A DNA stretch of 31,033 bases from Paraglomus occultum (GCA_910592205.1 CAJVPJ010000281.1:1-31033), one strand, 5' to 3'; positions 8,769-21,188 are shown, counted from the first letter of the stretch. Notes: a model not told the origin generated them from the letters alone. Numbers and translations: made by a program.

Positions 8769-11700
8769 ATGAAGGCTTTCGGATTGGCCTCTTCATCTAA
8801 GAAAAAAGATAAAGAAAACGCAAATAATAAGAAAGCTGACAAGAAAGCGGTTCATCAGGGTCAAACAAGCGGGCATAGCCTGACTGTTGCTGCACCCAGC
8901 AAGGCTAGTACTGCATTCGAGCTTCTCCTAAAAGCTCCTCGCTTCTTTCCGACTGCTATCAGCAATAACATAAAAGTTAGCACTCAAAAACTCAAACGAG
9001 CGGCTAAAGGCAATAAACATGGCAAAGACAATCTACCACCATTTCCCTCAGCAAGCTTCTATTCACCCGAGTCAAGCCAAGCACAGCCCCCTCTTCGGGA
9101 CGAGAGTCAATCTGCATCCTCAAGTAAAGAGAAAGGAACTATTTCTCAGCGTCGACCGTCTGAAACGCCTCGAGTCAATGATTTAATAGTCCCTGGAAAT
9201 TCTCATAATAGTTCTCGTAAATCTAGTGAAAACGCAAGAGCCGGCGTTCCTGCAATCAGACTCGAACACGTAGGTGATTCTGTAAAGGCTGCTCCCTTTA
9301 TTGCACGAAGTAATTCGATAACAAATATTGCGGCTACAAAAGATGGCTTTCTAAATAGAAAGATTGAATCCGGAACAAAAGCTTCCTCGTTATCTAGAGG
9401 ATGGAGGGTATATCGCGTAATATTGAGAGGCTACAAATTGTATTTTTATAAACCGCCATCAGAAGCTGTTCTCAAGACTTTCTTTGAGAACAATAAAGAT
9501 TTAACGGGAAACGATCTTACTTTGCTATCGCCGGAAATGCAACATGATTGTGGCATGACTTTACAAGCTGCGAACTTTGAATCTGGTGCGAGAGCTTTGA
9601 TTTTTGAGGGCAAGTTAAATGCTGCAAACAACAACAATAATATTAACAACAATACTAACATCAACAACGGTAATACGAACAATTTCTCTAATATCACCAA
9701 TAACTCCACTCCGCTAATTAATCATTACTATTATGGAGAAGCTTGTTATGAGGTAGATCGTTCCGCGGCAATGCATTTCAAAAAACACGTTTGCTTGCTT
9801 ATTTTCGAGGATAGTGTAGTCATTTGCAAACGCAAGTGGGTCAGATATACCAGTGTCAAGGTGTTGGATGCTATGGGTGTATTTAAATCTGGCAATAGTT
9901 CTTCTACGAATTTAGTGTCTAGTAATGTTGACGGAAAAGATTGGGATACACGGTCGATAAGCAGTGTTAGAGTTGCAACAGAGACTGATGCTTCGGGAAG
10001 TAATAAGAGTAAAGGATATTTTAGTAAATGGAAGCTCGATGCTTGTTATCCCATTCATTGCATCGATGTTGTTCCGGACCCAAACTTTCCTTCTGGTTTC
10101 TCTTCCTTCATCACACCTTCTTCACAGCAAAACTATTTCGTACCGAGTAGGCCCAACGATGACGCGTCTTCCATACGTTCCGGTTCATCCGCCGTTTCTG
10201 CAGTACAAAATAATTCTTCTACAGGGGTGCTATTATACTTATCAATTGAGGATGGTGATCAGCAGGCTTGCCGCGTGTTTGTGCCATCAAGTGCCGAAGT
10301 CAAAGCTGCATGGACAAACAAGTTATTCGCCGCCAAGGAAGCAAGTCTAAGGAAAGAAATGAAAGCAAGATCGTCAAGGGGCGACTCTGCGAACAAGCTT
10401 AGACTCAACATGACGGACGCGAATTTACGTCAAGTTAGGCGCGCTGGGGACTCAACAGATAAGTCAATCGGTGGATCGGATGGGACAGGCGTTAAGAAGA
10501 CTCGAGCTTATTGGAGTCGAGACAAACATCCGGGGTTGATTGTAAAGCAAATACAAGTAGAAGAAGAAGCTATCCGGGAGGATGAAAACACTGTTTCTGC
10601 GGATGTTGTTTTCAAAAAGGAATCTATTCATGATATATCAGCCGCAGAATCTAACGAAAGCACTGAACCGAAGCATGCAACCGAAGAGACGCATGAGGTA
10701 CGTCAATCTGGGACAATAGAAACGGCTGATGCGATATCATCTGTCGGAACGGTCATTAATGAGACAATTGAGGAGAGTATACGTGCAGAGACTCAAACGG
10801 AGGAGGAGCAACAAGTTTCTGAGCAAGACGACTCGATTCAACCCATCAAGACAAGTGAGATTATTCCGGAGGACAATGTAGTGCAGGAGGACAATGTAAC
10901 ACCGGAGGAAAGTGCAGCACTGGAGGACAATATAACACCGGAAGAAAGTGCAGCACTGGATGACAATGTAGCACCGGAGGAAAATGCAGCACTGGAGGAC
11001 AATGTAACACCGGAAGAAAGTGCAGCACTGGATGACAATGTAGCACCGGAGAAAAATGCAGCACTGGAGGAAAATGTAGCGCCGGAGGAAAATGCAGCAC
11101 TGGAGGAAAATGCAGCGCCGGAGGAAAATGCAGCGCCGGAGGACAATGTAGCGCTGGAGGACAATGTAGCGCTGGAGGACAATGTAGCGCCGGAGGACAA
11201 TAAAACGCCGGATGACAAAGCAGAGGATCCGTCCGTAGCAAAGGCTGAAACGGAAACATCCGAAAAATTAGAAGTTTCGATCGCTGTAGTCGAATCTCAA
11301 CCCGCAGACAAATCTTCACGAACATTCGCTACACCAGTGGTTTCGCAGAGGCATATCAGTGGTGGTTCACTCGACTCGCTTATCCATGAACTTGTGTTTC
11401 AAACACAAAGGAACGTTAATGATAATGATGACTTGTTGCATGCTTTTCTCCTTACATATACTTTATTCTCAGATGCTTCATACGTATTCCGTGAACTACG
11501 TCGTTGTGCTTCAGACATTGTACAAAAATATGCTGATGAAGATAATGGAGACATATTCAAGAAATCTATTCTTTCTAGGCTAATTACTATTTTTAAAACT
11601 TGGTGCAATATTTGTGGCGATGATCTAGCAAGAGAAGAAGTTCATAAAGAAATGACGGATGTTGTAGCCGATTTGCTTATTGACAAACATGAAGATGCCG

Positions 11701-14700
11701 AGGAACTCAGTAAACTAATTGAGAACACACGAGCGAATGCATTTGAAATCAACCGGAGCGGTGATCACGAAGATATTCCTTTACAGATTACTTCACAACC
11801 TTCTTTGGATTTCTCGAATTTGAACGTAACAGGTCTAACGCCCGCATTATTCTTAAAAATGTCGCCTGATGAATTAGCACAACAACTTTATATATTCCAT
11901 TTTCTTGAACTTCGACGTAACGATCCAGGCATGAATCTGAAGAATTTCATTCCATCGAAATATCCACGCCCCTCTTATTTGCAAAGCTCACTTAATTTCA
12001 CAACATCGGCGCCGCATTTTGTTACGCGTCTAATCTTCCACCATATCCTCATTGTGTCCCAGCAATCTGGTTATACTTCTCGTCGACCAGCCTTAATATC
12101 CCATTGGATTAAGATAGGTCAAGCATGTAAACTGCTTGGTGACATGACGGGATGGATGGCAGTGGCGTCTGGTATTTGCTCACCTGGTATAATTCGATTG
12201 AAGGAAACTTGGGAGCGGGTGGATGAGCATTGTAAAAACTTGGTAGTTAATGAATGGAGCTCATTATTATCTGAATACGGTGGTCCGGATGGTGAGTGTG
12301 ACGTCGATGATATCCGAAGTCTGCTGCTTATTGCACAAGATAAAAAAGAGAAAAGCAAGAGCAGACCTATACCTTACTTCGGATTCATCACGATAGCACT
12401 AGAAAGAATCAATTCATCAGTTCCCGGGTTCATTGACAATGCTGGTCGTGGAGGAAGAAATGCTGAAAGTGGGATTGTTAATTTCGACAAGTATTGGAAG
12501 ATGTATGACGTTGTCACCAAATCGCTTGAAGCATGGAATATATACAAAGATACAGATGAATCTGTAAGCGTTTCGTGCCCCTTTGCCTTGATACAACCTC
12601 TTCAAAGATATTTCAAACATTTGAACACCATCCAAGTTACCGTGAATACCTGGCAAGTGTTCGAATCTTCGATACAGTGCGAACCTACTCTTCATGGACA
12701 ATACTTGGAGTATCAAGCGAATGAACGTAAAGTTCATCATTCAGCTTATGTGCCGTTGTTGTTCGTTGAAGTTATTCCTTCAAATCGCTTGTTTGATAGA
12801 AAGGCTTTTCTCAGTGCGAGCGGAAATATTGGAAGGAAGTCATCCAGTTCATCAATGAATTCCGTTAGCGAAAACTCGTTCTCTTCTAATCTTCAGACAG
12901 GGAGATCAATGAATGGGTCAGCAGGTGATAAAGCATCAGCGATGCAGAGGAGCTTGTTAGTTCCGGGCCCGCATACTAGACGTCGCACGCTTTCGTTCCC
13001 GCAAGAAAAGATAAGCCAATTGACTTCGACGACGTGGAACACTAGTTTGGACCTTGTCACCCGTTCATGGCTTGGTAATTTTGTTCAAAATCGCAGTGGC
13101 GACAGCGACTTGCTGAAATCAATGAAAGACCTTGCTGGAGTAGACGAAATGCTCATATTTGTTAAAGATGGCGATTTGGTATTCAAGTCTGTAGAAGATA
13201 CTGCCTCGGTTTCTCGTCCTGCAAGTATTGTTGAATCTCCCCCGCAATCAAATGCTGGAGCTTTATCCAAGCGCAATTCGGTCCAGGGAGCACCGTATTC
13301 ACCACATGGTAATGCATTTTCAGAATATGAAGCTCACTTGGTGGTCGTAAAAGCTGGAACTCTCGAACGACTGTTAGACGTACTTGTAAATGGTGTAGCC
13401 GCTTATAGCACTAGTGTAGTTGATGACAACGGAGAGCCCCCATTGGCAACCGGCAGACAGGGTCAATTGAGTATTGATTCTGAGGAATATACCGCAACGT
13501 TTTTTGCCACTTATCGGAGTTTCTGTAAGCCGGACGATCTTTTAGAGGATCTAAGAAGGAGGTTTGTGAATGCAAAGAAATCAGCACGAATTGAGCCCGA
13601 GTCGCAATCGTCTGACGTACGAGAAATTGATTGGAAAGCAGTGGCTAAGATTCAGTTGAATGTTTTGAAGTTACTTGAATATTGGATCCAGGAATTTTTC
13701 AATGATTTCCTTGATAACCTTGACACTCGAAGCAAAATGATGAACTGTATTGACGAATTTATATCTGAAGCTGAGGATTGGGGACGAGCTGCTGCTGACG
13801 AGAACTTGATTAGTTTATCGAAACGAGTCATAGAATCTTCTAAAGACCTAAGGATGAAAGCCACGCGAAAGTGCTTGGAACCGATTTGGAATGCTCAACA
13901 CGATCGATTGATAGCTGCTGTCGACGCTGTAATAACCGATTCACAAACACATGGTCGAGTATCGAGTGATGGCAATATACAAAAGGATGATGTACAAATT
14001 CTGTCCATAAATTCTACAAATGCTGTTGATTTAATAGAGAGTATAGACCTTACTGTTCTTGGACTATTTCAGACAGTTACACGTCTTGACTGGCTACTTA
14101 CTTATGAACTACTGGAAATGCAATCTTCCGACGTTCTTAGTTGGTACCCAAAAAAGCACGCGTCATACTTGCAGGAAGAAGATATCATAATAACAGACAT
14201 ATTCACAATGTTTGAGGACACAGCTAGCTCCACAGATAGTGACAAGCGCATTGTGGGCTTACTTCCACGGTCAATACAGTCTCTATGTCGATTACATGCG
14301 TTCATTAGAAATTGGGTTATTTTGGAGATTACATCAACTAAATTAGATATACAAGCAAGAAGCAAGAAAATCGATTTGTTTTTTGGATATGATTTTACTA
14401 AGTAGAAGACGAATGGTTAGGTTAGAGATATATCCAAAGAATGATACTGCTAAACAAGATGACGACACAAGAAGAAGCGTACCATCGTTCGTAGAGAGTG
14501 CGATTGTTTCGGGTTTAATTAGTCCGGAAAGTAGGCAGTTTACTAGAGCATGGCTTGATGTAGCGATTAATAGAAATGGAACATTTGAGACATTGGAGGC
14601 TTTGCTATATGGACTATCGCCCAAGCCCGCAGAACAGAATTCGTCAGAGGAAGAGATTCCACTAGTTCCATGTGTTGGCTGGTTATTTGAGAGAATGTTG

Positions 14701-16792
14701 GAAATATGTTGTAACATTCCGAATATGTCTTTTGACTCTGACAGACTCGTCAACTTTGATAAAAGACGATACACACACAACCTCATCCAAATATACATTC
14801 AGTCTCAGCGCGAACTGGTCGTTAACATTCACAAAAGAGAAGCCAAGGTGGACGTGCAATATCTTACTAGTAAGACTGTAACATCAGGAATTGGGAAATT
14901 TGAACTTCGACATATTAAGGATTTGGCAGCCAAAGAAAATGTCGCCCTACGCATTGCCAATCTTCCACAATGGACGGTCAAGAGTCCCAAACCGTTCTGT
15001 AAACTGGTTGCCGAACAGCAGGAAAAGATCAGGCGAGATATAAAGGAGAGAGAACGATTGGCAAAAGAGATTCGCGAAAATCAGCACCGAATAGCTAAGC
15101 ATTATAACGAAGACACAAGGAAAAAAGACAGACATTTTAAAGATACTTATGTAATGAAACCTGTTAACAGTCTGCTAAAGGCTGTCCGTCCACTTTCGCT
15201 AGCTATTTCTAATACCTTATATCCATCTTCACATAACATTAAGCAGTCTTACAACTCTCATCAAAGAAAATCTAATCCCAAAGCCGCCCTTGTAATTAAT
15301 CTAATTGATTGCCAAACATCGGTTGACTATGGAATAGCTCAGAAAGATTTCGTATTTCGTCTTGTAACTGAGGACGGCGCTCAATATGTCCTTCAGGCAA
15401 TAAATCAAGAGGAGATGAATGATTGGATGCATGTTATTGGTGAAGCCTCTAATCAAGCACTGAAAAAGAGAATGACTATTCCACTCGAGCCGCCTGTGGA
15501 CGACGACAAGCTTACTTATGCTGAGCCAAAGACAAGAAATTCAGTGTATGGAAAGGATCTTGCCACGTTAATGAAGAATGGAAGTTTGCCATTAATAGTT
15601 GAAAAGTGTTTCACCGAAATTGAGAAAAGAGGTACCTACAAATATTAATACTGTAATTTGACGTATTTAAATCTCAACGACTTAGTCTTACCTTTCTTTT
15701 TTCATGTTAGGCCTGGAAGAAATTGGCATTTACCGTGTACCAGGGGCAGCACTATCAGTAGAAAATCTTCGATCAGCTTTTAACACAAGTAAATAACATC
15801 TTCATGTAATATATTTACTTCCAGCGTTTTGTTTGATAGTTAACATAAATTTCTTGTTGTTAGATGCCGAGACGGTTGACGTGAGTGTAGAGAAATATGG
15901 CGACATCAATGTTGTTGCAGGAGCACTCAAGTCATTTTTCCGTAGTCTGCCTGAACCATTGATGTCTTATGAACTCTATGATGACTTTATCAATGCTACA
16001 GGTAAGCTAAGGTTTAATATCCCTTATATTGTATATAAATACAATATAAATAATCTTCTATCGTGTATCGTAGGAATATCCGATTATGATGAACGTCATT
16101 TAGCAATTAAAGCACTTCTTCAGCGGCTTCCCGAATGCAACTACATCCTTCTAAAGCGGCTAATTGAGCATCTCGAAAGAGTAACTGACTATTCAGAAAT
16201 TAATCATATGTATGCCAACAATCTTGCTATAGTCTTTGGCCCGACTCTGCTCAAAGCTCCACCTGGACCATCTAGTTTCGCCCAGTCAATGGGGAATCTT
16301 GGAAAGCAGACAACTATAGTCAAAGATCTCATTCTTCAATATCATTGGTTCTTCGATGCCGAAGATGATACCTCTGAAGTGGAATTGTCTGAATTAATAG
16401 CTGACCATGACGGCGTTGAGAACGACGAACTGGAGTCAAACCATGATACATCTTCGTACGTTGAAGTTGATAGTGCATCGGCGGATGGGTCACTATTTGC
16501 TAATACACGGGAAAGCGAAGAAGGCGATATATTGGGGGAAGACCACGAATCTTGGGATTACGGAAAAAAGATGGAGAATTCTCAAGATAATCGACTGAAC
16601 GATGGGAGCATAAGTAAATTTGGAAGTTTTAAAATGAGAATTGAGCATATTGGTGACGATAGAGACAAAAACGACGATAGTATGGACGATCAACAGACAG
16701 ATCAACTGATTGCTGGAAGTGTCGCGAATCGGGGGTCAGTATTAACTGATGTGACCGAAGAGCAAGAAGATGATTTCGAAATGGTGGAATAG
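8769..16792 (+). CDS. BEM2: BEM2-like RasGEF-like/PH/RhoGAP protein with one apparent frameshift
   Basis: A very large Rho GTPase-activating protein of the Bem2 type, which controls polarity and morphogenesis by stimulating GTP hydrolysis on Rho/Cdc42 GTPases. Exons: 8769-15631 (with the reading frame broken at 14379-14384), 15711-15788, 15864-16001, 16074-16792; about 2598 residues if the break is corrected (yeast Bem2 has 2167). Order: PH-like segments (192-280 and 330-525) separated by an Asn-rich insert, an acidic hexapeptide repeat (700-819), RasGEF N-terminal motif (about 865-950), RasGEF-like domain (about 1018-1305), a second degenerate N-motif/RasGEF pair (about 1530-2000), PH (about 2125-2240), RhoGAP (about 2260-2440) and an acidic tail. 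The RhoGAP has its arginine finger in GIYRVPG (about R2296) and NNLAIVFGPTLLK. The 72-nt intron 16002-16073 keeps frame and has no stop, but splicing restores the family sequence. Confidence 0.85.
10866..11225 (+). repeat. 18-bp coding minisatellite, about 20 units
   Basis: Inside the BEM2-like gene, twenty consecutive 18-base units encode acidic hexapeptides of the form (P/L)-E-(D/E)-N-(V/A)-(A/T), for example PEDNVV, PEESAA, LDDNVA and LEENVA. Alternate units starting with Pro or Leu form 36-base pairs, and a 72-base higher-order unit is visible near 10947-11090. The 3' units are the most alike, suggesting recent expansion. Long open frames on the opposite strand here are by-products of the repeat. 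Confidence 0.9.
14379..14384 (+). other. Apparent frameshift in a T6 run of the BEM2-like gene
   Basis: Before this run the frame reads ...SKKIDLFF and then meets TAG at 14403-14405. Dropping one T moves to the frame that reads IDLFLDMILLSRRRM and stays open to 15648, with RasGEF-like sequence continuing across the join. No GT..AG intron fits in the overlap. A one-base insertion in a homopolymer, either real or from sequencing, is the simplest explanation. Confidence 0.85.
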
Positions 16793-18174
16793 TAAACGTA
16801 TATTGACATAATATACTTGTTCATAGAAAGGCTGGCAAGGAGAGGTTAAAAAAAATAATTAACAAATAATAAACGAAAAGTCAAGGGGGAGTTGAGGTTT
16901 AGAAATGCATTGCATGTAGTATTCTAGCTTCTTTTTATATTTCACTTGTTTATATTTTATTTGTTTTATCGTTATTCACTACTGACGGATCAACCGCATA
17001 CAGATTAAGTTATTTCGACATCACAATATATAATATTTAAATATCACGGTTTCATATGAAATCGTATTGTATCTAGCATTTACAGCAATAAAAAATTCAC
17101 ACTAAACAGTGTTCATTAGCAATTCAATGCAGCAGAGACCCCCCCAAAAAAACACCAAACATGTAAACGCAAAATTTTACTAATGTAATTGTACTTCATG
17201 CACTAATTAAACTTTAACATTTATTTTCTCTGCTTAACCAAATGATTGAAGTCAGTCTAACAGTTTAGCCGATTTTGTCTTCTACATTCGATCATTGTAA
17301 AGTCGAAATCAACAATGTTAAACCCAAATACGGCGCTAACAAAATGTTTTGAAATATATATCTTCAAAGTTTCATTCAATTCGGATGAGAAATAAATTTA
17401 AACGCAATCTCTAATCCCTGTAGGGTATGTTACACACAATACGTAAATGTAAAGCTTTCGTGTTTGTTGTTATCTGTTAATTTTGTTTATTTTACAAGCA
17501 AATGGCATCTCGATCAGAACAAACCCTTTTTTCAACGTGGAGAGATAATTGGTGCTTGGAAACGTGGTTTAAGTGAACCAAATATTGCAGCAATTCTAGG
17601 AAGCCTTTGATAAAAGGAGTAAATCTAGTAGGATAAATGTTTTATACTGTAAAAAGTTATAGGGTTTTAAAATCCATAAGTTTGAAACAACGTATTAGTA
17701 CCATATAATTGGTTGAAATTGGTAGATCGAACTAAATATGGTACGGACCATTCGAATTATTAGGCCTGACTGGTACTTTTGTTCTTCACAGTAAGCTCTA
17801 CAAAGTTACCGTGTAAAAAGTTACGATACGATATTATTGGTCAATTAAAATTGAAATAAATCACGTGTTTGTCGAGTATAGACGTTCTGCACTCTCTCCA
17901 CGTGACGAAGGCGACAAGCACTACTACAATTTAATAGTAAAATCCGCTATATTTTAACCAGTGAAACTCTGGTTGCATAACAGTAAACCATACTAAACGA
18001 TCCGTTATATCGACTTTCACTGTGTACTGGTATCGTATCAGGAATAATTGTCTATGAATCTTCTAGTTCATGTATTATTTATTACTAAAAAGTCGAAAGA
18101 TACAATAACACACATGAAATATTCGCGATCAACATTATACGAACGGACGATTTCCATGTAACCCAGATAAATTA
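16793..18174. other. Long convergent gap, AT-rich
   Basis: Nearly 1.4 kb between two convergent genes. It contains no gene that I recognise apart from the transposase fragment at 17502-17610. A short homopolymer patch (C then A runs, about 17141-17152) and many A/T runs are present. No terminal inverted repeats could be seen around the transposase remnant. Confidence 0.6.
17502..17610 (+). pseudogene. Tc1/mariner-type transposase N-terminal remnant
   Basis: An ATG at 17502 begins MASRSEQT in one frame; after a T-run at about 17527-17532 a second frame reads RGEIIGAWKRGLSE followed by PNIAAILGSL and a TGA at 17608. This matches the first helix-turn-helix of Tc1/mariner transposases, where R-G-x-I-I-x-x-x-x-x-G-L-S-x-x-x-I-A-x-x-L is usual. 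The frame break and early stop show that it is dead. No second HTH, DDE/DDD catalytic region or terminal repeats follow. What remains is about 110 bases. Confidence 0.6.
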
Positions 18175-21100
18175 TCACTGACAACTCTTAAATATATTAA
18201 ATATTGAATCTAAGCGTTTGATGTCCGTTCTGACACGTTCTGAGATTTCTTCCACTTCAACATGTAACTTTTGACAACGTGGATCGATCCGTCCAAACTT
18301 ACATGACTGGCTAAATCGGGTACACCTTCTTCATTCCTTCCGGAACTATTAGATGCATCGCTTATTACCTTTTTACCCTCTTCTAACAGTTGCCGGGCAC
18401 GCGCAGTGTTTTCACCCCACTCTTTCATACGCTTACTCGTTTGCTCTTTAACTTCTTCTAAAGTGTTGCCAAGAAGATTGGGACCGTCTCTTAATGTAAG
18501 ATGACAATATTCGAGCTTGGACTTTTGAAAGACAAACAGCGCGTGTATTTGCAGGCTATGATTGTAATGGATAATATTATGTTTTATAAACACTTTCCTC
18601 AATATTCTCAGTGCAAATAAATGGATAAGCATGTGTATATTTACCAAATCCCTTTTAGCTTTTCTTGCTTCAACTTTGAACACATAGAAATACTATATTT
18701 TATGACTTTTTCACACTTATCAAGTTCCGCCGCCGACAACATTAAATCAAGATGCTTTTCCACAAGGGATAAAGTTTCCAAATATGTTATCATTGCATGT
18801 ATCCAATGCCACAGCCCTTTAAGCTTGTTAGGAGCAGCTTTGGCTTCACGAACATGATTTGCAGCTGTTCCTTCCAACGATTTCATACGCTCTTTCGAAT
18901 CTACACGCTGAGTCTTATTATCCAATGTTCGAGTATTAGAGTTCGGTGTCCTATTGGAGTTATTTACTGAAGGTGGCTGACTTTCGCCAATTAAACCATT
19001 TGAAGTAGCGGCTCTAGCGTTTGGTGTTGATTGTGTCTGCGGGGCTTGCGGCGTCTGGGGATTGACTGCATTTCGCTTTTTGTACTCTTCAAGCGACAAT
19101 TTAGATTTTGTTGCATTATTTGCATTGGACGCACTTCCAGTAACACTGACATTACTACTATCGTTTTTAATAGCTTTCGCGTTAGCGTTGTAACTAGAGC
19201 TAGCAGTGCCATTAGTGTTGCCATGAACTTTACCGCCTGCATCATCGCTAACATTATCTTTGATGTTAACATTCTTGTCTTCATCATCAATGTTCTTGTC
19301 TTTATTGGGGTTATTTTTGTTGCTGTTACTACTCTTATTAGGCTCCACTGAAATGATGTCGGCTTTCCCCTTATTCGCTTTTGAAACTGCACTTACTGCC
19401 TTCACCCTCTTTGATTCACGATTTCCTTCCCGCAAATCTGATGTATCTCGAGTTCTCTTAAGCGGGACAGTGAGTTTTATAATAAATGACTTTTGATCAT
19501 CCGGGAAGATAAACGTCGTTTTGTTAGACAAAGATGTCTTATCCGACGATGTTATTGGCTTCGCATTGCTAACTACCGTTTTCACAATCTTCTCAATTTC
19601 CTGCTGTTTTCTCTTAGGACTTTTTAATAATTTGCAGAGCTGTCCAAATTTCTATACGATGCGGGTAAATGAACTTTATGGTAAATTCGTACGTCTTCAG
19701 AGCTAGGCAGAGAACAAATAATGCAGCTTACCCAAAGAAGTTCTTGCCTAAAATCTATCGAAGATCTGCGTGTTACTCTCTTCGAGCTGTGTATTGATGA
19801 ATAGCGTAATTAATAGTCATTTCTCGTTTCAGTAAAAAATGTTAATTTATCCACTTGTAATCACTCACGCGTTCTTTGCTGCCGTAACTCGCGCCTCTTG
19901 CACGACTTTAACCGCCTCCTTAGACGAAGAAACGTCTTGTTTGTCCTTCATCAAACTATCTTCCGTTTCAGCCTTAATTTTTGGTGAGGTGATTAGATAG
20001 GGTTGATACCTTCCAGTCGTTTTTGACGGGACAGGCCGCGTTACGGATGCCTGGCGTTGTTGATGTGATTGTTGATGGATTTGTTGTGGCTGACGCTTCA
20101 GTGACAAATTTTGTTGTTGACGTAGTGATTGTGGTGGCGAAGATTGTTGTAATTGGTGTTGTGGCTGTTGTGTTTGTGATTGTTGTGGTTGTGGTTGTGG
20201 TGGCTGCTGTGTTTGTGTTTGTGATTGTTGTGGTTGTGGTTGTGATGGTTGTGATGGTTGTGATGGTTGTGATGGTTGTGATGGTTGTGATGGTTGTGTC
20301 TGTTGTGGTTTTTGCAGTTTTTGTGACGGTTGTGTCTGTTGTGGTTTTTGAAGTTTTTGTAACTGCTGCTGTTTCTGTGACTGTTGTTGAGCCTGCAGCT
20401 GTAGCTGCTTCTGTTGTTGATAATGGAGTTGTTTTTGTCGTTGATGATGTCTATAAGCCGACCGGGGAGGGATGTCCTCAGGACGTAATTCGCTCGCGGC
20501 CGGAGAAGTAATGAGAATCGATTCACGGTCAGTGTGTGGAACAGGGACAACCGGCTCGGCGAGATAAGATCCCCACTCGTCGTATGCTCCCCAAAACTCG
20601 CTCCCATCGTGCGTCAGTTGCATAAAACTACGCACATAACCCGCTGGTCCATCAGGACGCACCCTAAAGTGATAGGTTATATAGCAGAGGAAACGATAAG
20701 CAAGGAAACGCATGAAGAAAACAATTAAGAGTATAATAATTTATATGTTACAACTAGGTAGATATATCAGTTCGTGTGTAGTTGGAGATATAGATGAAAT
20801 ATGCTGTTTGTCATAAGTCCTTTTATAGAAATAATTTCTATCTAATAAATGAAATATTGCTTTGTAGGCTGGCGAATATACTTTGTCTGTAGATGCTTCC
20901 TTATTAAATCTATTCGTTACGACTATACTTCGGTGGTATTTAGTCACTCGTTATCCTGGAATGCCAACTACTTAATAGTTTGTGACATACCACTCTTCTA
21001 TGTAAGGGGATCGCTGTCTTGTTTTACCGGTACGATCGGTAACTCTTGCTATGCTGATATACTCATATTTCAACGACATACCTCTGTATAGCACCAATTA

Positions 21101-21188
21101 CAGGTGCAATTCGTTCACTGAAGGAACGCAGAAAATCCGCTTCTTGACGAAGATTTGGTCTTGTACGAGATCTTGTAGTGGAAGCCAT
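18175..21188 (-). CDS. Gln-rich nuclear-type protein, possibly AF4/FMR2 (AFF)-like
   Basis: Not recognised with certainty. Exons (minus): 21188-21082, 20663-19869, 19747-19732 (16-nt microexon), 19651-18645, 18555-18303, 18267-18175; phases close to 756 residues. It begins MASTTRSRTRPNLRQEADF and then GYVRSFMQLTHDGSEFWGAY. A Gln/Pro/Ser-rich stretch with SQP repeats follows (about residues 110-240), then SFIIKLTVPLKR (about 362), a charged Asn/Lys-rich linker, and helices HVREAK, HAMITYLETLSLVEKHL, EKVIKYSISMCSKLKQEKL and KSKLEYCHLTLR. The IIKL motif and the helical order recall AFF4-family scaffolds of the super elongation complex (fission-yeast Ebp1 is one), by eye only. The first intron (418 nt) is unusually long and could hide an exon. 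The last intron would be only 35 nt; without it the frame ends at 18210. Confidence 0.5.
19732..19747 (-). other. 16-nt microexon
   Basis: The 16 bases encode the last base of an Ala codon followed by Q-E-L-L-W. They are flanked by a TTTTAG acceptor and a GTAAGC donor, and they join the phase-2 end of the previous exon to the phase-0 start of the next. Without this exon no acceptor I found connects the flanking exons in frame; with it the product reads KNAQELLWKFGQLCKLL. Confidence 0.6.
20238..20298 (-). repeat. 9-bp coding repeat (Ser-Gln-Pro)
   Basis: Six perfect tandem copies of the 9-base unit GGTTGTGAT on the plus strand plus a partial copy, encoding SQP repeats in the minus-strand gene. 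They lie within a longer Gln-rich tract (about 20100-20450) built of similar CAA/CAG-rich units. Confidence 0.9.

Noticed and set aside
10838-11325. Minus-strand frames rich in Ser/Ala or Pro/His
   Set aside because: They are antisense of the 18-bp coding repeat in the BEM2-like gene.
17640-17830. Terminal repeats of a transposon around the Tc1/mariner remnant
   Set aside because: GTAAAAAGTTA appears twice (near 17648 and 17814), but in direct orientation and short; no inverted ends found.
20023-20511. Plus-strand Val-rich 162-residue frame
   Set aside because: Antisense of the Gln-rich tract; no family features and the minus strand has spliced coding structure.
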